NCBI GenBank assembly: GCA_905612245.1
Contig: CAJQRL010000003.1
Location: forward strand, 1 to 49,160
Source: an uncultured Nitrosomonadaceae bacterium
Lineage (GTDB): Bacteria > Pseudomonadota > Gammaproteobacteria > Burkholderiales > Nitrosomonadaceae
Length of the DNA stretch: 49,160 bases
Reading direction: 5' to 3'
Part shown: positions 1 through 7,874 of the stretch, one piece after another
How positions within the stretch are numbered: position 1 is the stretch's first letter
How the letters are laid out: the number at the start of each line of letters is the position of its first letter
Program-made: the position numbers and the translations under genes
The notes under the pieces: generated by a model
The model's input: the letters and a program-made list of their open reading frames with translations, nothing else
What the model was told of the DNA's origin: nothing
Databases searched by the model: none

Positions 1-94
1 GTTCTTTTTATATCAGCAAAGATCAGGCCGGTTGATTCATTGCCGCTAACATCATACTAGTACATCTCACAAAAAATAAAGAAAATTAAGTTAG

Positions 95-241
95 GCAAAT
101 ACTCTAGGAGGGTTTGATAGATTAAGCCATGAGGAGATCGCTGCTATTATGGGCAACTCCATTGGAACAATCTGCTCCAGAATGCCTCGCGCGCATGAAA
201 ATATATCCGTTATACTTTGCTCAAGGTTGGGCTTCCCCTAA
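95..241 (+). pseudogene. Remnant of an ECF sigma factor, region 4
   Basis: An open stretch between two stop codons reads LSHEEIAAIMGNSIGTICSR followed by MPRAHENI. This closely follows the sigma-70 region 4 helix-turn-helix of ECF sigma factors, whose usual form is LSYEEIAEIxGxxxGTVKSRLxRAR. There is no region 2, no start codon, and the frame stops at both ends, so only about 35 recognisable residues survive. ECF sigma factors normally sit beside FecR and TonB-receptor genes; none remains here. Identification rests on motif recall. Confidence 0.6.
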
Positions 242-329
242 ACTGTAATAATAAAAATTAAAAAAATCGAAAGCTATCATGAATGATAGCTTGTTTTCAA
301 CAACTCTAGGATACTCTTCTAATTTTTCT

Positions 330-1235
330 ATGGCCTCAGGATCAAAGAAAATTATTATTGCAGCATTGATAGGCAATGCGCTGATTTCCATAACGAAATT
401 TGTTGCCGCAAGTATGACTGGCAGCTCTGCTATGTTATCAGAGGGAATCCACTCTGTGGTAGACACAGGGAATCAGATTCTCCTTCTCTACGGATTAAAA
501 CGTGCAGCGCAGCCTGCCAGCCCACAGTTTCCATTTGGGCATGGAAAAGAAATATATCTATGGAGCTTTGTCGTTGCCATTCTAATTTTTGCTGTTGGTG
601 CTGGAGTTTCGATTTATGAGGGCGTCTATCATATCCGTCACCCCTCTACACTACATGACCCTACGATTAATTATATTGTGCTGGGACTTGCTATGATTTT
701 TGAAGGGGGCGCTCTTTATTTTGCCCTGAAAGAATTTAATAAAGTCAGGGGGCCTTACAGCTATGTTGAAGCTGTCCAACGGGGAAAAGATCCTTCTATG
801 TTTGTGGTTCTATTTGAGGACTGCGCTGCCATGCTTGGATTATTTGTTGCACTGGCAGGAATCATATTGGCACAAATTACGGGAAATGCATTATGGGATG
901 GAGTCGCCTCTGTCATTATCGGACTAATTCTTGCTTTCACCGCCGCTTGGCTGGCTCATGAAACAAAGGGTCTTCTGATCGGAGAGGCTGCAAATAAAGA
1001 TATAGTTGAAGGTATACATAGAATCGCATCAGAGCAGGAATCAATCGAGAAAATAAATGAGGTTCTTACACTTCATATGGGCCCAGAGTTTATTCTGGTT
1101 AATATGAGCATTTCTTTCAAGAGTCACTTGCCTGTTGGTAACATAGAAAAAGCAATAGAGACCATTACAAAGAATATCAAAGAAGAATTTCCTATGACAA
1201 AGAAAGTATTCATTGAGGCTGAATCAGCTAAATAA
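330..1235 (+). CDS. Cation diffusion facilitator family transporter
   Basis: An inner-membrane cation diffusion facilitator, expected to export a divalent metal (Zn, Co, Fe or Mn) in exchange for protons. The first membrane helices carry the HSVVD metal-site motif (SEGIHSVVDTGNQ) and a later helix carries WDGVAS with a second metal-binding Asp. About six hydrophobic segments are followed by a short cytoplasmic C-terminal domain of roughly 80 residues ending near the stop. I chose ATG 330 (MASGSKKIII) because family members usually begin just before the first helix. An ATG at 279 would add 17 residues and cannot be excluded; neither has a good Shine-Dalgarno. The metal cannot be told from sequence. 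Confidence 0.85.
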   Translation: MASGSKKIIIAALIGNALISITKFVAASMTGSSAMLSEGIHSVVDTGNQILLLYGLKRAAQPASPQFPFGHGKEIYLWSFVVAILIFAVGAGVSIYEGVYHIRHPSTLHDPTINYIVLGLAMIFEGGALYFALKEFNKVRGPYSYVEAVQRGKDPSMFVVLFEDCAAMLGLFVALAGIILAQITGNALWDGVASVIIGLILAFTAAWLAHETKGLLIGEAANKDIVEGIHRIASEQESIEKINEVLTLHMGPEFILVNMSISFKSHLPVGNIEKAIETITKNIKEEFPMTKKVFIEAESAK

Positions 1236-1439
1236 GAGCCCCATAGAATACTTATTCTGATATGGCGACGTAACAATCAAAGATCAAGCCTCAACAAAAA
1301 ATTTGCGATAATATACCGCACTAAAAATTTATAAGAATTTGTGCTAAGATCTCCAGCCAATCTGATGAGCAAGACACTTCTTAGTTCGCTTATCTGTCAT
1401 AACTTCATTTTTAACTAAGTCTCAAGGAGCATACTATTG

Positions 1440-2432
1440 ATGTTGAGAACACTACTTACGGCGTTACTATCTTGTAACCTCTTTTTCTTTTCTTCTGCTC
1501 TATTTGCAGAAGAGCCTATTCAACCGATTAAAGCAGCTGAACCAAAAGATAAGGGAATGGTTGAGCTAGGAAAAATGCTCTTTTTTGATCCGCGCCTATC
1601 TAAATCTGGATTTATTTCCTGTAATTCTTGTCATAACCTAAGCATGGGTGGGACAGACAATATAAAAACTTCTATAGGACACAAATGGCAACAAGGTCCT
1701 ATTAATGCACCAACAGTGCTAAATTCCAGCATGAATTTAGCTCAGTTCTGGGACGGTCGCGCCAAAGGCTTAAAGGAGCAGGCAGGAGGACCAATTGCCA
1801 ATCCCGGTGAAATGGCATTTACTCATAAATTAGCTGTGGATGTTTTACATTCCATTCCACAATATCGTGGCCGCTTTAAGCAAGTATTCGGAGCAGAAAA
1901 GATCTCTATTGACATGGTAACGGATGCCATTGCGGCATTTGAAGAAACTCTAGTTACACCTGATTCTAGATTTGATCAATGGCTTAAGGGCAACAAAAAA
2001 GCTATTAATCAAGCCGAGCTTGAAGGTTATAAATTATTTAAAGAAAGTGGCTGCGCCTCTTGCCACCATGGTTCAGCTGTTGGTGGAACCTCTTTCCAAA
2101 AATTGGGAGTTCTCGCCCCTTACAAGACAGCAAGTAAGGCAGAAGGACGTAAAGAAGTAACCGGCAAAGATACAGATCGCTTTGTATTTAAGGTGCCTAC
2201 TCTCCGTAATATAGAACTAACTTATCCCTATTTTCATGATGGCGCAGTAGCCACCTTAGAAGAGGCAGTGAATAAAATGGGCCAGTTACAACTAGGGATT
2301 GATTTTAGTATTGAAGAGAATACAAAGATCGTGGCATTCTTAAAAACATTGACCGGGAAACAACCTGATTTTAAGTTGCCAGCCCTTCCACCTTCCGTAA
2401 ATGAAACTCCGAGACCAGCACCATTTGATTAA
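1440..2432 (+). CDS. Di-haem cytochrome c peroxidase
   Basis: A periplasmic bacterial di-haem peroxidase that reduces H2O2 using electrons from a c-type cytochrome. Counting from ATG 1440, the first ~23 residues form a signal peptide ending near ALFA. Two haem-binding sites are visible: CNSCH (Cys61-His65) and CASCH (Cys205-His209). The length (330 residues) and the FWDGRA and YFHDGA blocks fit the CcpA/MauG family, and the short linker fits the peroxidase branch better than MauG. A TTG directly before the ATG (1437) lies at better spacing from AGGAG at 1425-1429, so the start could be one codon earlier. A strong terminator follows, so the gene is probably monocistronic. A role in peroxide defence is inferred. 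Confidence 0.88.
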   Translation: MLRTLLTALLSCNLFFFSSALFAEEPIQPIKAAEPKDKGMVELGKMLFFDPRLSKSGFISCNSCHNLSMGGTDNIKTSIGHKWQQGPINAPTVLNSSMNLAQFWDGRAKGLKEQAGGPIANPGEMAFTHKLAVDVLHSIPQYRGRFKQVFGAEKISIDMVTDAIAAFEETLVTPDSRFDQWLKGNKKAINQAELEGYKLFKESGCASCHHGSAVGGTSFQKLGVLAPYKTASKAEGRKEVTGKDTDRFVFKVPTLRNIELTYPYFHDGAVATLEEAVNKMGQLQLGIDFSIEENTKIVAFLKTLTGKQPDFKLPALPPSVNETPRPAPFD

Positions 2433-2458
2433 TGTATTAGAATAGGTCTCCTCTAAAT

Positions 2459-2494
2459 ACAATTGGCAACCCTAAGGTTGCCAATTGTTCTTTA
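2459..2494 (+). terminator. Rho-independent terminator after the peroxidase gene
   Basis: A perfect 13-bp stem (arms 2459-2471 and 2476-2488) closes a four-base CTAA loop and is followed by TCTTTA. It lies 27 bases after the peroxidase stop and before the next gene. Confidence 0.85.
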
Positions 2495-2519
2495 GAAAAG
2501 ACAAATAAAATAAAATAAT

Positions 2520-2909
2520 ATGAATAAACTATTATTAATTCTAATGCTGACAATTATCAGCAGCAATGCATTGGCAGATTGGACGCTTGTACAGACCGGA
2601 AAAGAGTCCGATGAATATGTCGATACAGCTACTATCCGCTTATCAGGAAACCTAGCCAAGATGTGGAGTTTGACAAATATCTCAAAAAATATAAAGAATA
2701 TAAAGCCGGGAGAAAAAGCTTTTGCTGTTAAAACAGTACAAGAATATGACTGTAAAGAACATAAAATCAGGTCACTTTTTGTTGCCTGGTATAACGATTA
2801 TATGGGAACTGGTGGAATTGAGCGTTCGTCTAAAAGTCCTGATGCAAAGTGGAAGGAAGTAACACCAGGTATCAAAGAATCTTTCTGGAAAATAGCATGT
2901 GGAAAATAG
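2520..2909 (+). CDS. Small periplasmic protein, surface-adhesin E-like
   Basis: A 129-residue exported protein. A signal peptide of about 19 residues (MNKLLLILMLTIISSNALA) precedes ADWTLVQTG. The pattern 'W..V..........YVD..TIR..G....W.L...', a conserved YDC and a late W(K)IAC resemble the surface-adhesin protein E family (PF16747), small proteins of uncertain role in proteobacteria. The two cysteines (in EYDCKE and KIACGK) could form a disulfide. No Shine-Dalgarno is evident; the ATG follows an A-rich stretch. The upstream terminator separates it from the peroxidase, so it needs its own promoter. The family call comes from recognition only. Confidence 0.6.
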   Translation: MNKLLLILMLTIISSNALADWTLVQTGKESDEYVDTATIRLSGNLAKMWSLTNISKNIKNIKPGEKAFAVKTVQEYDCKEHKIRSLFVAWYNDYMGTGGIERSSKSPDAKWKEVTPGIKESFWKIACGK

Positions 2910-2934
2910 ATTAAACTCTGAATAATTCAGAACC

Positions 2935-3276
2935 CTAGTCTGGCGGACTAAACTCCCTATTATTTAAATCATATTTACCTTTACCCCAACCTCGGCATTG
3001 CCCACCTTCAAAAGTAGACGACATTATTTTTCTATCCTGAATTTCAAATGTAGTTTCACAGGCAACTCTTACCTCTACCAGCCCAAACATAGCTGTATCT
3101 GATTTAGAGTAAATTAAAAATCTACTGTCTCCAGATCCATGAATCTTAGATGGGATCCCCCACGTTCTGATTAATTCAGCTTCTGGTATTCCATGATAAG
3201 ACTCGACCATGCTGTTATAGCCTGTAAACGTTGCACAGCCAGATAATATAAACGCAAATAATACTATTATTTTCAT
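2935..3276 (-). CDS. Hypothetical lipoprotein
   Basis: A 113-residue predicted lipoprotein: a short hydrophobic leader ends in the lipobox LSGC, with lipidated Cys14 (numbering from ATG at 3276). An upstream in-frame TTG at 3291 would add five residues and is less likely. The mature part contains IPEAELIRTWGIPSK and SRFLIYSK, which recall small lipoproteins with an SmpA/OmlA-like 'G.P....W.YG' turn, and two further cysteines that may pair. I do not recognise a specific family. It converges with the adhesin-E-like gene, with only 25 bases between stops. Confidence 0.6.
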   Translation of the reverse strand: MKIIVLFAFILSGCATFTGYNSMVESYHGIPEAELIRTWGIPSKIHGSGDSRFLIYSKSDTAMFGLVEVRVACETTFEIQDRKIMSSTFEGGQCRGWGKGKYDLNNREFSPPD

Positions 3277-3662
3277 CGTTATTAATTGCAACCCTATTAG
3301 TCACAGTTATTTCTCGCGGTCAGTTATATATTACTGAGAACCAACTTTTAGTATAAATCAGCTATTTAGAAAAATTCGATTTATTCCAATAATGTACTGG
3401 AGAAAGAACAATGAGAAGATTTATAGTCCTAATTTTCAGAATTAATAATTAAAAATTATGGATTTGGGCCTCGGAACAACTTCTTATGATTTCTAAAGTC
3501 TTACGATATGCGTAGATTAATATATCTTAATAACCATTGATTAATAACTTGTTCAAGCCTATAGCTACATTAATGGAGCTATATAAAACAGGCCTAATTT
3601 ATAATTATCAAGTTACCAAAAAGAAAAATTAGCGGGATACTAAGCCTAACTCATTGAATTAA
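3277..3662. other. Intergenic, no gene recognised
   Basis: AT-rich spacer between the lipoprotein and the tRNA. It contains a short inverted repeat (TATAGCT ... AGCTATA, about 3560-3585) without a T-run. A 13-codon frame starts at 3411 (MRRFIVLIFRINN) behind a GGAGAAAG; it looks like the hydrophobic start of a lost protein but is too short to call. Confidence 0.4.
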
Positions 3663-3738
3663 TGGTGGCGAATCAGGGATTTGAACCCCGGACCAACGGA
3701 TTATGATTCCGCTGCTCTAACCACTGAGCTAATTCGCC
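3663..3738 (-). tRNA. tRNA with CAU anticodon, probably tRNA-Ile2 (alternatively elongator tRNA-Met)
   Basis: A 76-nt cloverleaf with acceptor GGCGAAT/ATTCGCC, discriminator A and encoded CCA (3663-3665). The seven-base anticodon loop ATCATAA gives CAU. The D-arm GCTCAGTGGTTAGAGC and the TTGGTC junction match what I recall of E. coli tRNA-Ile2 (lysidine-modified CAU) better than its elongator tRNA-Met, which has an extra T in the D-loop and a different variable loop. It is not the initiator, which has a mismatched first pair. A TATAAT lies upstream on the same strand (3771-3776). Confidence 0.9.
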
Positions 3739-3957
3739 ACTTGAAACTACCTTTACTAAAAATCCCTATGATTATAGAGAACATCATCAGGGCGCTAATT
3801 GTAACCCGAAATAAACTTGTTTGGCACTGTTACTGTGTGCACGTTTGGGTGATATAAAGATTTAATACAATTATTTTACAAAACTCCCACAGAATTTTTG
3901 TATTCCATCTTGGCATTAAATCAGCCTTGCTTTATCGCGACAAATGCTAAGCACCTG

Positions 3958-3963
3958 TATAAT
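3958..3963 (+). promoter_or_regulatory. Candidate -10 box six bases before the hydroxylase ATG
   Basis: A perfect TATAAT preceded by TG ends exactly six bases before ATG 3970, and no Shine-Dalgarno lies between. Transcription from it would begin at or very near the start codon (leaderless mRNA). No good -35 hexamer was found at standard spacing. Confidence 0.4.
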
Positions 3964-3969
3964 CTATTT

Positions 3970-5139
3970 ATGAAATTTGATGTTGTAATCATTGGGGGCG
4001 GAATTGTTGGCTCAAGCTTGGCCCTAGCACTTAAAGATAGCGGCCTAAATATAGCGCTGATCGAATCACGTCCCCCCTCCACCCTCCCTGACGATAAAAG
4101 TTGGGACAATAGAGTCTATGCAATAAGCCCTGGTAGCGTCTCATTTCTAGAAGATCTAGAAGTTTGGACCACAATTAACAAAAATAGAATTGCTCCAGTC
4201 CATGACATGGAAATATTTGGTGATGATGATTCTGCACGTCTAGATTTCAGCGCTTACGATGTAGGAATGACAGAACTAGCATTTATAGTTGAGAACCGAC
4301 AACTGCAAACAGCGGCATGGAATGAACTTGAAAAGCAGAGTACAAAAATAGAAATTTTCTGTCCTATGCAATGCACTTCCATAGAATGGGATGAAACTCA
4401 CGCTAATGTTCAGCTGTCAGATGGGCAGTTATTACAGACTGCGCTGGTTATTGGTGCAGATGGTGTAAATTCTTGGGTACGAAATCAAGCAAAAATTGAA
4501 GTCTCGCAACACTCCTATCAACAAAATGGAATTGTGGCAAATTTCAGTACAGAAGTATCTCATCAGAATATTGCCCGCCAATGGTTCCGTCGTGATGGAA
4601 TACTCGCCTTATTACCTTTACCTGGCAAACTGGTATCTATGGTGTGGTCAGCTGATGAGGAACAGTCTACTCGTCTAATTAGCCTATCCGAGGCGGCAGT
4701 TTGCCAACAGGTTGAAGAGGGCTCTAGTCATGCCTTAGGCGAACTACAACTCATTACTAAGCCTGTTTCTTTCCCACTAAACTCTGTACATGTAAAAAAT
4801 TTGATAGGCCCTCGACTCGCTCTTATAGGAGATGCTGCTCATGGCATCCACCCTCTTGCTGGGCAGGGTGTAAATCTTGGCCTACGTGACGCACGTAAAT
4901 TAGTATCAACTATTATTGAACGGGGAGCCAGGTCTGATTGTGGCGATTATATGCTTCTTCGCCAGTACGAGCGGGCACGAAAGGAAGATATTCTGGCGAT
5001 GGAGTTTACTACAGATAGCTTACAAAAATTATTCAGCAATAAAAATCCAACACTTACTCGTCTGCGTAATTTAGGGCTAGGACTCACTAACGAATTTCCA
5101 TTAATAAAAAAACATCTCATGAAACATGCACTAAATTAA
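3970..5139 (+). CDS. UbiH/UbiF/Coq6-family FAD-dependent hydroxylase
   Basis: A flavoprotein monooxygenase of about 389 residues that probably hydroxylates the ubiquinone ring precursor on the inner face of the membrane. The N-terminal Rossmann motif is VVIIGGGIVGSSLALAL, the middle DG motif is ALVIGADGVNSWVR, and the FAD-ribityl motif is ALIGDAAHGIHPLAGQGVNL. All three are in the order typical of the UbiH/UbiF/VisC group. The start was chosen at MKFDVVIIGGG because the flavin fold begins there; an in-frame extension to 3898 lacks conserved features. Which ring position it acts on cannot be told. dsbC follows after 30 bases, suggesting co-transcription. Confidence 0.87.
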   Translation: MKFDVVIIGGGIVGSSLALALKDSGLNIALIESRPPSTLPDDKSWDNRVYAISPGSVSFLEDLEVWTTINKNRIAPVHDMEIFGDDDSARLDFSAYDVGMTELAFIVENRQLQTAAWNELEKQSTKIEIFCPMQCTSIEWDETHANVQLSDGQLLQTALVIGADGVNSWVRNQAKIEVSQHSYQQNGIVANFSTEVSHQNIARQWFRRDGILALLPLPGKLVSMVWSADEEQSTRLISLSEAAVCQQVEEGSSHALGELQLITKPVSFPLNSVHVKNLIGPRLALIGDAAHGIHPLAGQGVNLGLRDARKLVSTIIERGARSDCGDYMLLRQYERARKEDILAMEFTTDSLQKLFSNKNPTLTRLRNLGLGLTNEFPLIKKHLMKHALN

Positions 5140-5169
5140 TATAATTATTCATAAATTTGATAACATGCC

Positions 5170-5880
5170 ATGCACATTAAAATACTACTTTCCTCCCTAC
5201 TGATATTTATATCTTCTAGCATAGCGAACGCAGATGAAGCATCATTAAAAAAATCACTCGCCCCTTATTTTCCCAATGCAAAAATTGAAGTACTAAAGAA
5301 GATCCCTTCTTTACAGCTATACGAAATTATGGTTGGAGATCAGCTTTTTTATGTTGATGAAAAGGCGAATTACTTTTTTTCCGGCCACCTTTTTGATTTA
5401 AAGAATGAAAAAAATCTAACTGAAGAACGCTTACAAGAAATAAGAAGCGCGCGAAAGGTGGACATTAATTCTCTACCACTTGAATATGCAATTCAAGAAA
5501 TTAAAGGAAACGGCAAACGTAAGCTTGTTATTTTTTCTGATCCTAATTGTGGCTATTGCAAGCGCCTAGAAAAAGAATTGGTTCATATTAACAATATCAC
5601 TATTTACACATTCCTATACCCAATCCTTAAAGGATCCAAAGAAATTTCTGAAGCAATATGGTGCTCAGATGACAAACTAAAATCCTGGAATAATTTCATG
5701 CTAAATGGTACAACCCCTATCGGAAAAAATTGTGAAACGCCAATTGATGCGCTCCTTAAAACTGGTAAAAAGCATGGATTTAATAGTACTCCGACAATAG
5801 TTTTCGCTAATGGAAAAGTTGTACCGGGAATGATATCTGCAGAAATGATTGAGAAGAAACTAAATGAATCTACAAACTAA
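5170..5880 (+). CDS. dsbC: Thiol:disulfide interchange protein DsbC (disulfide isomerase)
   Basis: A periplasmic disulfide isomerase that reshuffles wrong disulfides in exported proteins and is kept reduced by DsbD. The 236-residue precursor has a signal peptide ending near SSIANA, an N-terminal dimerisation domain (about 25-90), a linker helix and a thioredoxin domain. The active site FSDPNCGYCKR contains Cys127 and Cys130, and the cis-proline loop is STPTIVF. A second cysteine pair (AIWCSDD ... GKNCETP) matches the structural disulfide of E. coli DsbC. It lies directly downstream of the ubiquinone-type hydroxylase. No strong Shine-Dalgarno is seen; another ATG five bases upstream is out of frame. 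Confidence 0.92.
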   Translation: MHIKILLSSLLIFISSSIANADEASLKKSLAPYFPNAKIEVLKKIPSLQLYEIMVGDQLFYVDEKANYFFSGHLFDLKNEKNLTEERLQEIRSARKVDINSLPLEYAIQEIKGNGKRKLVIFSDPNCGYCKRLEKELVHINNITIYTFLYPILKGSKEISEAIWCSDDKLKSWNNFMLNGTTPIGKNCETPIDALLKTGKKHGFNSTPTIVFANGKVVPGMISAEMIEKKLNESTN

Positions 5881-5898
5881 TTAGGAAGGGCAGATTCA

Positions 5899-7122
5899 TT
5901 ATGGAATCAGATTTTTCTGCACATAATTGCTTGGCATGAGTACCCACATTTTTCCGGTTTGTTTCATTTTTCCAGCCTGGTTTGCAGCCTCTTTTCCAAA
6001 ACCCCAGAAAAAATCTCCACGAACACCGCCTTTGATGACGCCGCCGGTATCCTGAGCTATCATTAACCGATCAAGCTTCTTACTACTATTAGGCCATGTA
6101 GTTGAAAGAAATACTGGCGCCCCCTGTGGAATAGCACGAGGATCAATTGCAAGGCTTCTTCCTCCAGTTAAGGGAACCCCAAGTGCCCCAATTGGTCCCG
6201 ATATACCTGCAGGTAGTTCACGAAAAAAGACGTAGCTTGGATTTTGATGCAGTAGTTCATTCAATTTTTTAGGGTTCCTTATCCCCCATGCTTTAATTCC
6301 TTGCATAGAGGCCTTAGCCAAAGGTAGCTCACCGCGTTTAACTAGTAATTTTCCAATAGATCGATAGGAATGGCCATTTTGATTATGGTAACCTACCCGC
6401 ACAATATCACCACTGTCCGTTTCTATCCGTCCTGATCCTTGAATTTGCAGGAAGAATAACTCAACAGCATCCTCAACCCATAAAAGTTCATACCCTTGTA
6501 AGGGAGATGGATTACTCTCGATCTCTGCGCGACTGTAATAGGGAACTATTCTTTGACCTTCCAACCGCCCTCTTAACCGTAAATGTTTAAGTTTTGGATA
6601 CGCCTTGCCCAAGTCTACAACAAGTAACTCTTTGGGGGCCTTATAGAGAGGAAAGCGATAGCGATCTGATAATTTACGGCTGCCTTTTAATAAGGGTTCA
6701 TAATAACCAGTAATAAGCCCATCGCTGCTACCATTAGAATTTAATACCTGATATGGCTTAAAATTATGTTCAAAGAATTTATGTAATATAGCGTTATCAT
6801 TTCTCTGTATTGAGGCCGCAAGTTTACAAGGCTTCATCCAGATCTTCTGATTCCTTAAAACTTTACAGCTCTGTAAAAAAGCATCTAAAGCCGGACGAAT
6901 ATCATCACCCCTCCAACCGGGCAATGCATTCCAATTAGTTACTTTTAATGTTGCCACATCTGGTGAAACCACATGTGATGGAATAACTCGTGAGACAACA
7001 TGAGGTGGAACTACTGGTGTTAGCGACCCTTCTGGACTAGAAAAAGGAATTATTGAGCCAGTTGAGCACGCATTAAGAAACAGTATGAGTGTGGCACTAA
7101 AAAATCTTAATTGGTTTTTCAT
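5899..7122 (-). CDS. mltA: Membrane-bound lytic murein transglycosylase A
   Basis: An outer-membrane lipoprotein that cleaves peptidoglycan between MurNAc and GlcNAc to give 1,6-anhydro products. Starting at ATG 7122, the leader ends in the lipobox LNAC (Cys19), which supports this start over the in-frame extension to 7218. The MltA domain includes LITGYYEPLLKGSR, and the C-terminal 3D domain includes MIAQDTGGVIKGGVRGDFFWGFG with the aspartates that give the domain its name. The length of 407 residues is normal for betaproteobacteria. It faces the dsbC gene, with 18 bases between stop codons, and is divergent from a 33-codon membrane peptide gene. Confidence 0.93.
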   Translation of the reverse strand: MKNQLRFFSATLILFLNACSTGSIIPFSSPEGSLTPVVPPHVVSRVIPSHVVSPDVATLKVTNWNALPGWRGDDIRPALDAFLQSCKVLRNQKIWMKPCKLAASIQRNDNAILHKFFEHNFKPYQVLNSNGSSDGLITGYYEPLLKGSRKLSDRYRFPLYKAPKELLVVDLGKAYPKLKHLRLRGRLEGQRIVPYYSRAEIESNPSPLQGYELLWVEDAVELFFLQIQGSGRIETDSGDIVRVGYHNQNGHSYRSIGKLLVKRGELPLAKASMQGIKAWGIRNPKKLNELLHQNPSYVFFRELPAGISGPIGALGVPLTGGRSLAIDPRAIPQGAPVFLSTTWPNSSKKLDRLMIAQDTGGVIKGGVRGDFFWGFGKEAANQAGKMKQTGKMWVLMPSNYVQKNLIP

Positions 7123-7172
7123 TGAATATTGGTTAAAGTTGTACTTTATAAATATACAGGAATCATTAAAAA

Positions 7173-7274
7173 ATGTGGGTAATACTATTGGAAATAGTTG
7201 TAGCAGTAACATTAGCATTCATTATCATATGGTGGACTCTACCCCGAAAGAAAAATGATAAGAAAGAAGACTGA
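7173..7274 (+). CDS. Small single-span membrane protein (33 residues)
   Basis: ATG 7173 opens a 33-codon frame beginning MWVILLEIVV. It has one long hydrophobic segment (residues 2-21, ending IIIWW), then TLPRKK and a charged tail ending KKED. The positive-inside rule puts the N-terminus outside and the tail in the cytoplasm. AGGAA at 7158-7162 is a possible though distant Shine-Dalgarno. The frame begins 50 bases upstream of divergent mltA and ends in a TGA before convergent crcB. A clean hydrophobic/aromatic/basic layout supports a genuine gene; I recall similar short proteins in betaproteobacteria but know no function. Confidence 0.55.
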   Translation: MWVILLEIVVAVTLAFIIIWWTLPRKKNDKKED

Positions 7275-7392
7275 TATTAAGTATTAGAATATCCCTGATT
7301 CCTACTAGTACCTACAAATACAATTTATGTTCATTTATGATTCCCTGTTAAGAAGCATAATAAACCTCTACTTTCTTATAGTTGGCACCAGA

Positions 7393-7779
7393 TTAATTCT
7401 GCGTAAAGAATTTAATAGTAAGCATTCCCAGTACTGTCATCACCAGCGAACCAAAAAGATGAGAAGAAATTATGGCGAAAGCCCAGCTATACTGTTCGCG
7501 TAATAACAACGTAACAGTTTCAACAGAGAATGTAGAAAAAGTAGTCAGCCCACCTAGAAACCCAGTAATAATAAACAACCGAGCCTCTGTAGGTACTGTA
7601 GTGTTTTGGAAAAAATATTCGGCTGCTATTCCAATGAGATAGCAGCCAATCAGATTCGCCGCCAGAGTACCCAAAGGAAGAGTCGGGAAGATTGCGTTTA
7701 GCATCAAGCCAAATCCCCAGCGAAGCCATGCTCCCAATGCCGCACCCACTCCTATTGCAATTAACGCGTAGACACCCAT
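7393..7779 (-). CDS. crcB: Fluoride efflux channel CrcB/FluC
   Basis: A 128-residue inner-membrane fluoride channel that works as an antiparallel homodimer. Four hydrophobic helices are visible. The key motifs are GAWLRWGFG in helix 1, ANLIGCYLIG in helix 2 with the pore Asn, and GFLGGLTTFSTFSVE in helix 3, which contains the Phe-box residues and the central Na+ site region. The ATG is preceded by a weak GGGTAG. The 95 bases upstream show no fluoride riboswitch consensus, and recN, about 95 bases away on the same strand, may provide read-through. Confidence 0.93.
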   Translation of the reverse strand: MGVYALIAIGVGAALGAWLRWGFGLMLNAIFPTLPLGTLAANLIGCYLIGIAAEYFFQNTTVPTEARLFIITGFLGGLTTFSTFSVETVTLLLREQYSWAFAIISSHLFGSLVMTVLGMLTIKFFTQN

Positions 7780-7874
7780 TCGCTACCCAGAAATTAATAA
7801 TCTTTGAAGATACAGTAATGATAAGCACTGATTATCATATCGGAATCCACATAAAGTTCATGCGGGTATGGCCC

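Noticed and set aside
7520-7828. 102-codon minus-strand frame overlapping crcB
   Set aside because: It is an out-of-frame shadow of crcB, which has clear family motifs.
7780-7874. Possible fluoride riboswitch before crcB
   Set aside because: The conserved pseudoknot sequences of that riboswitch are not present.
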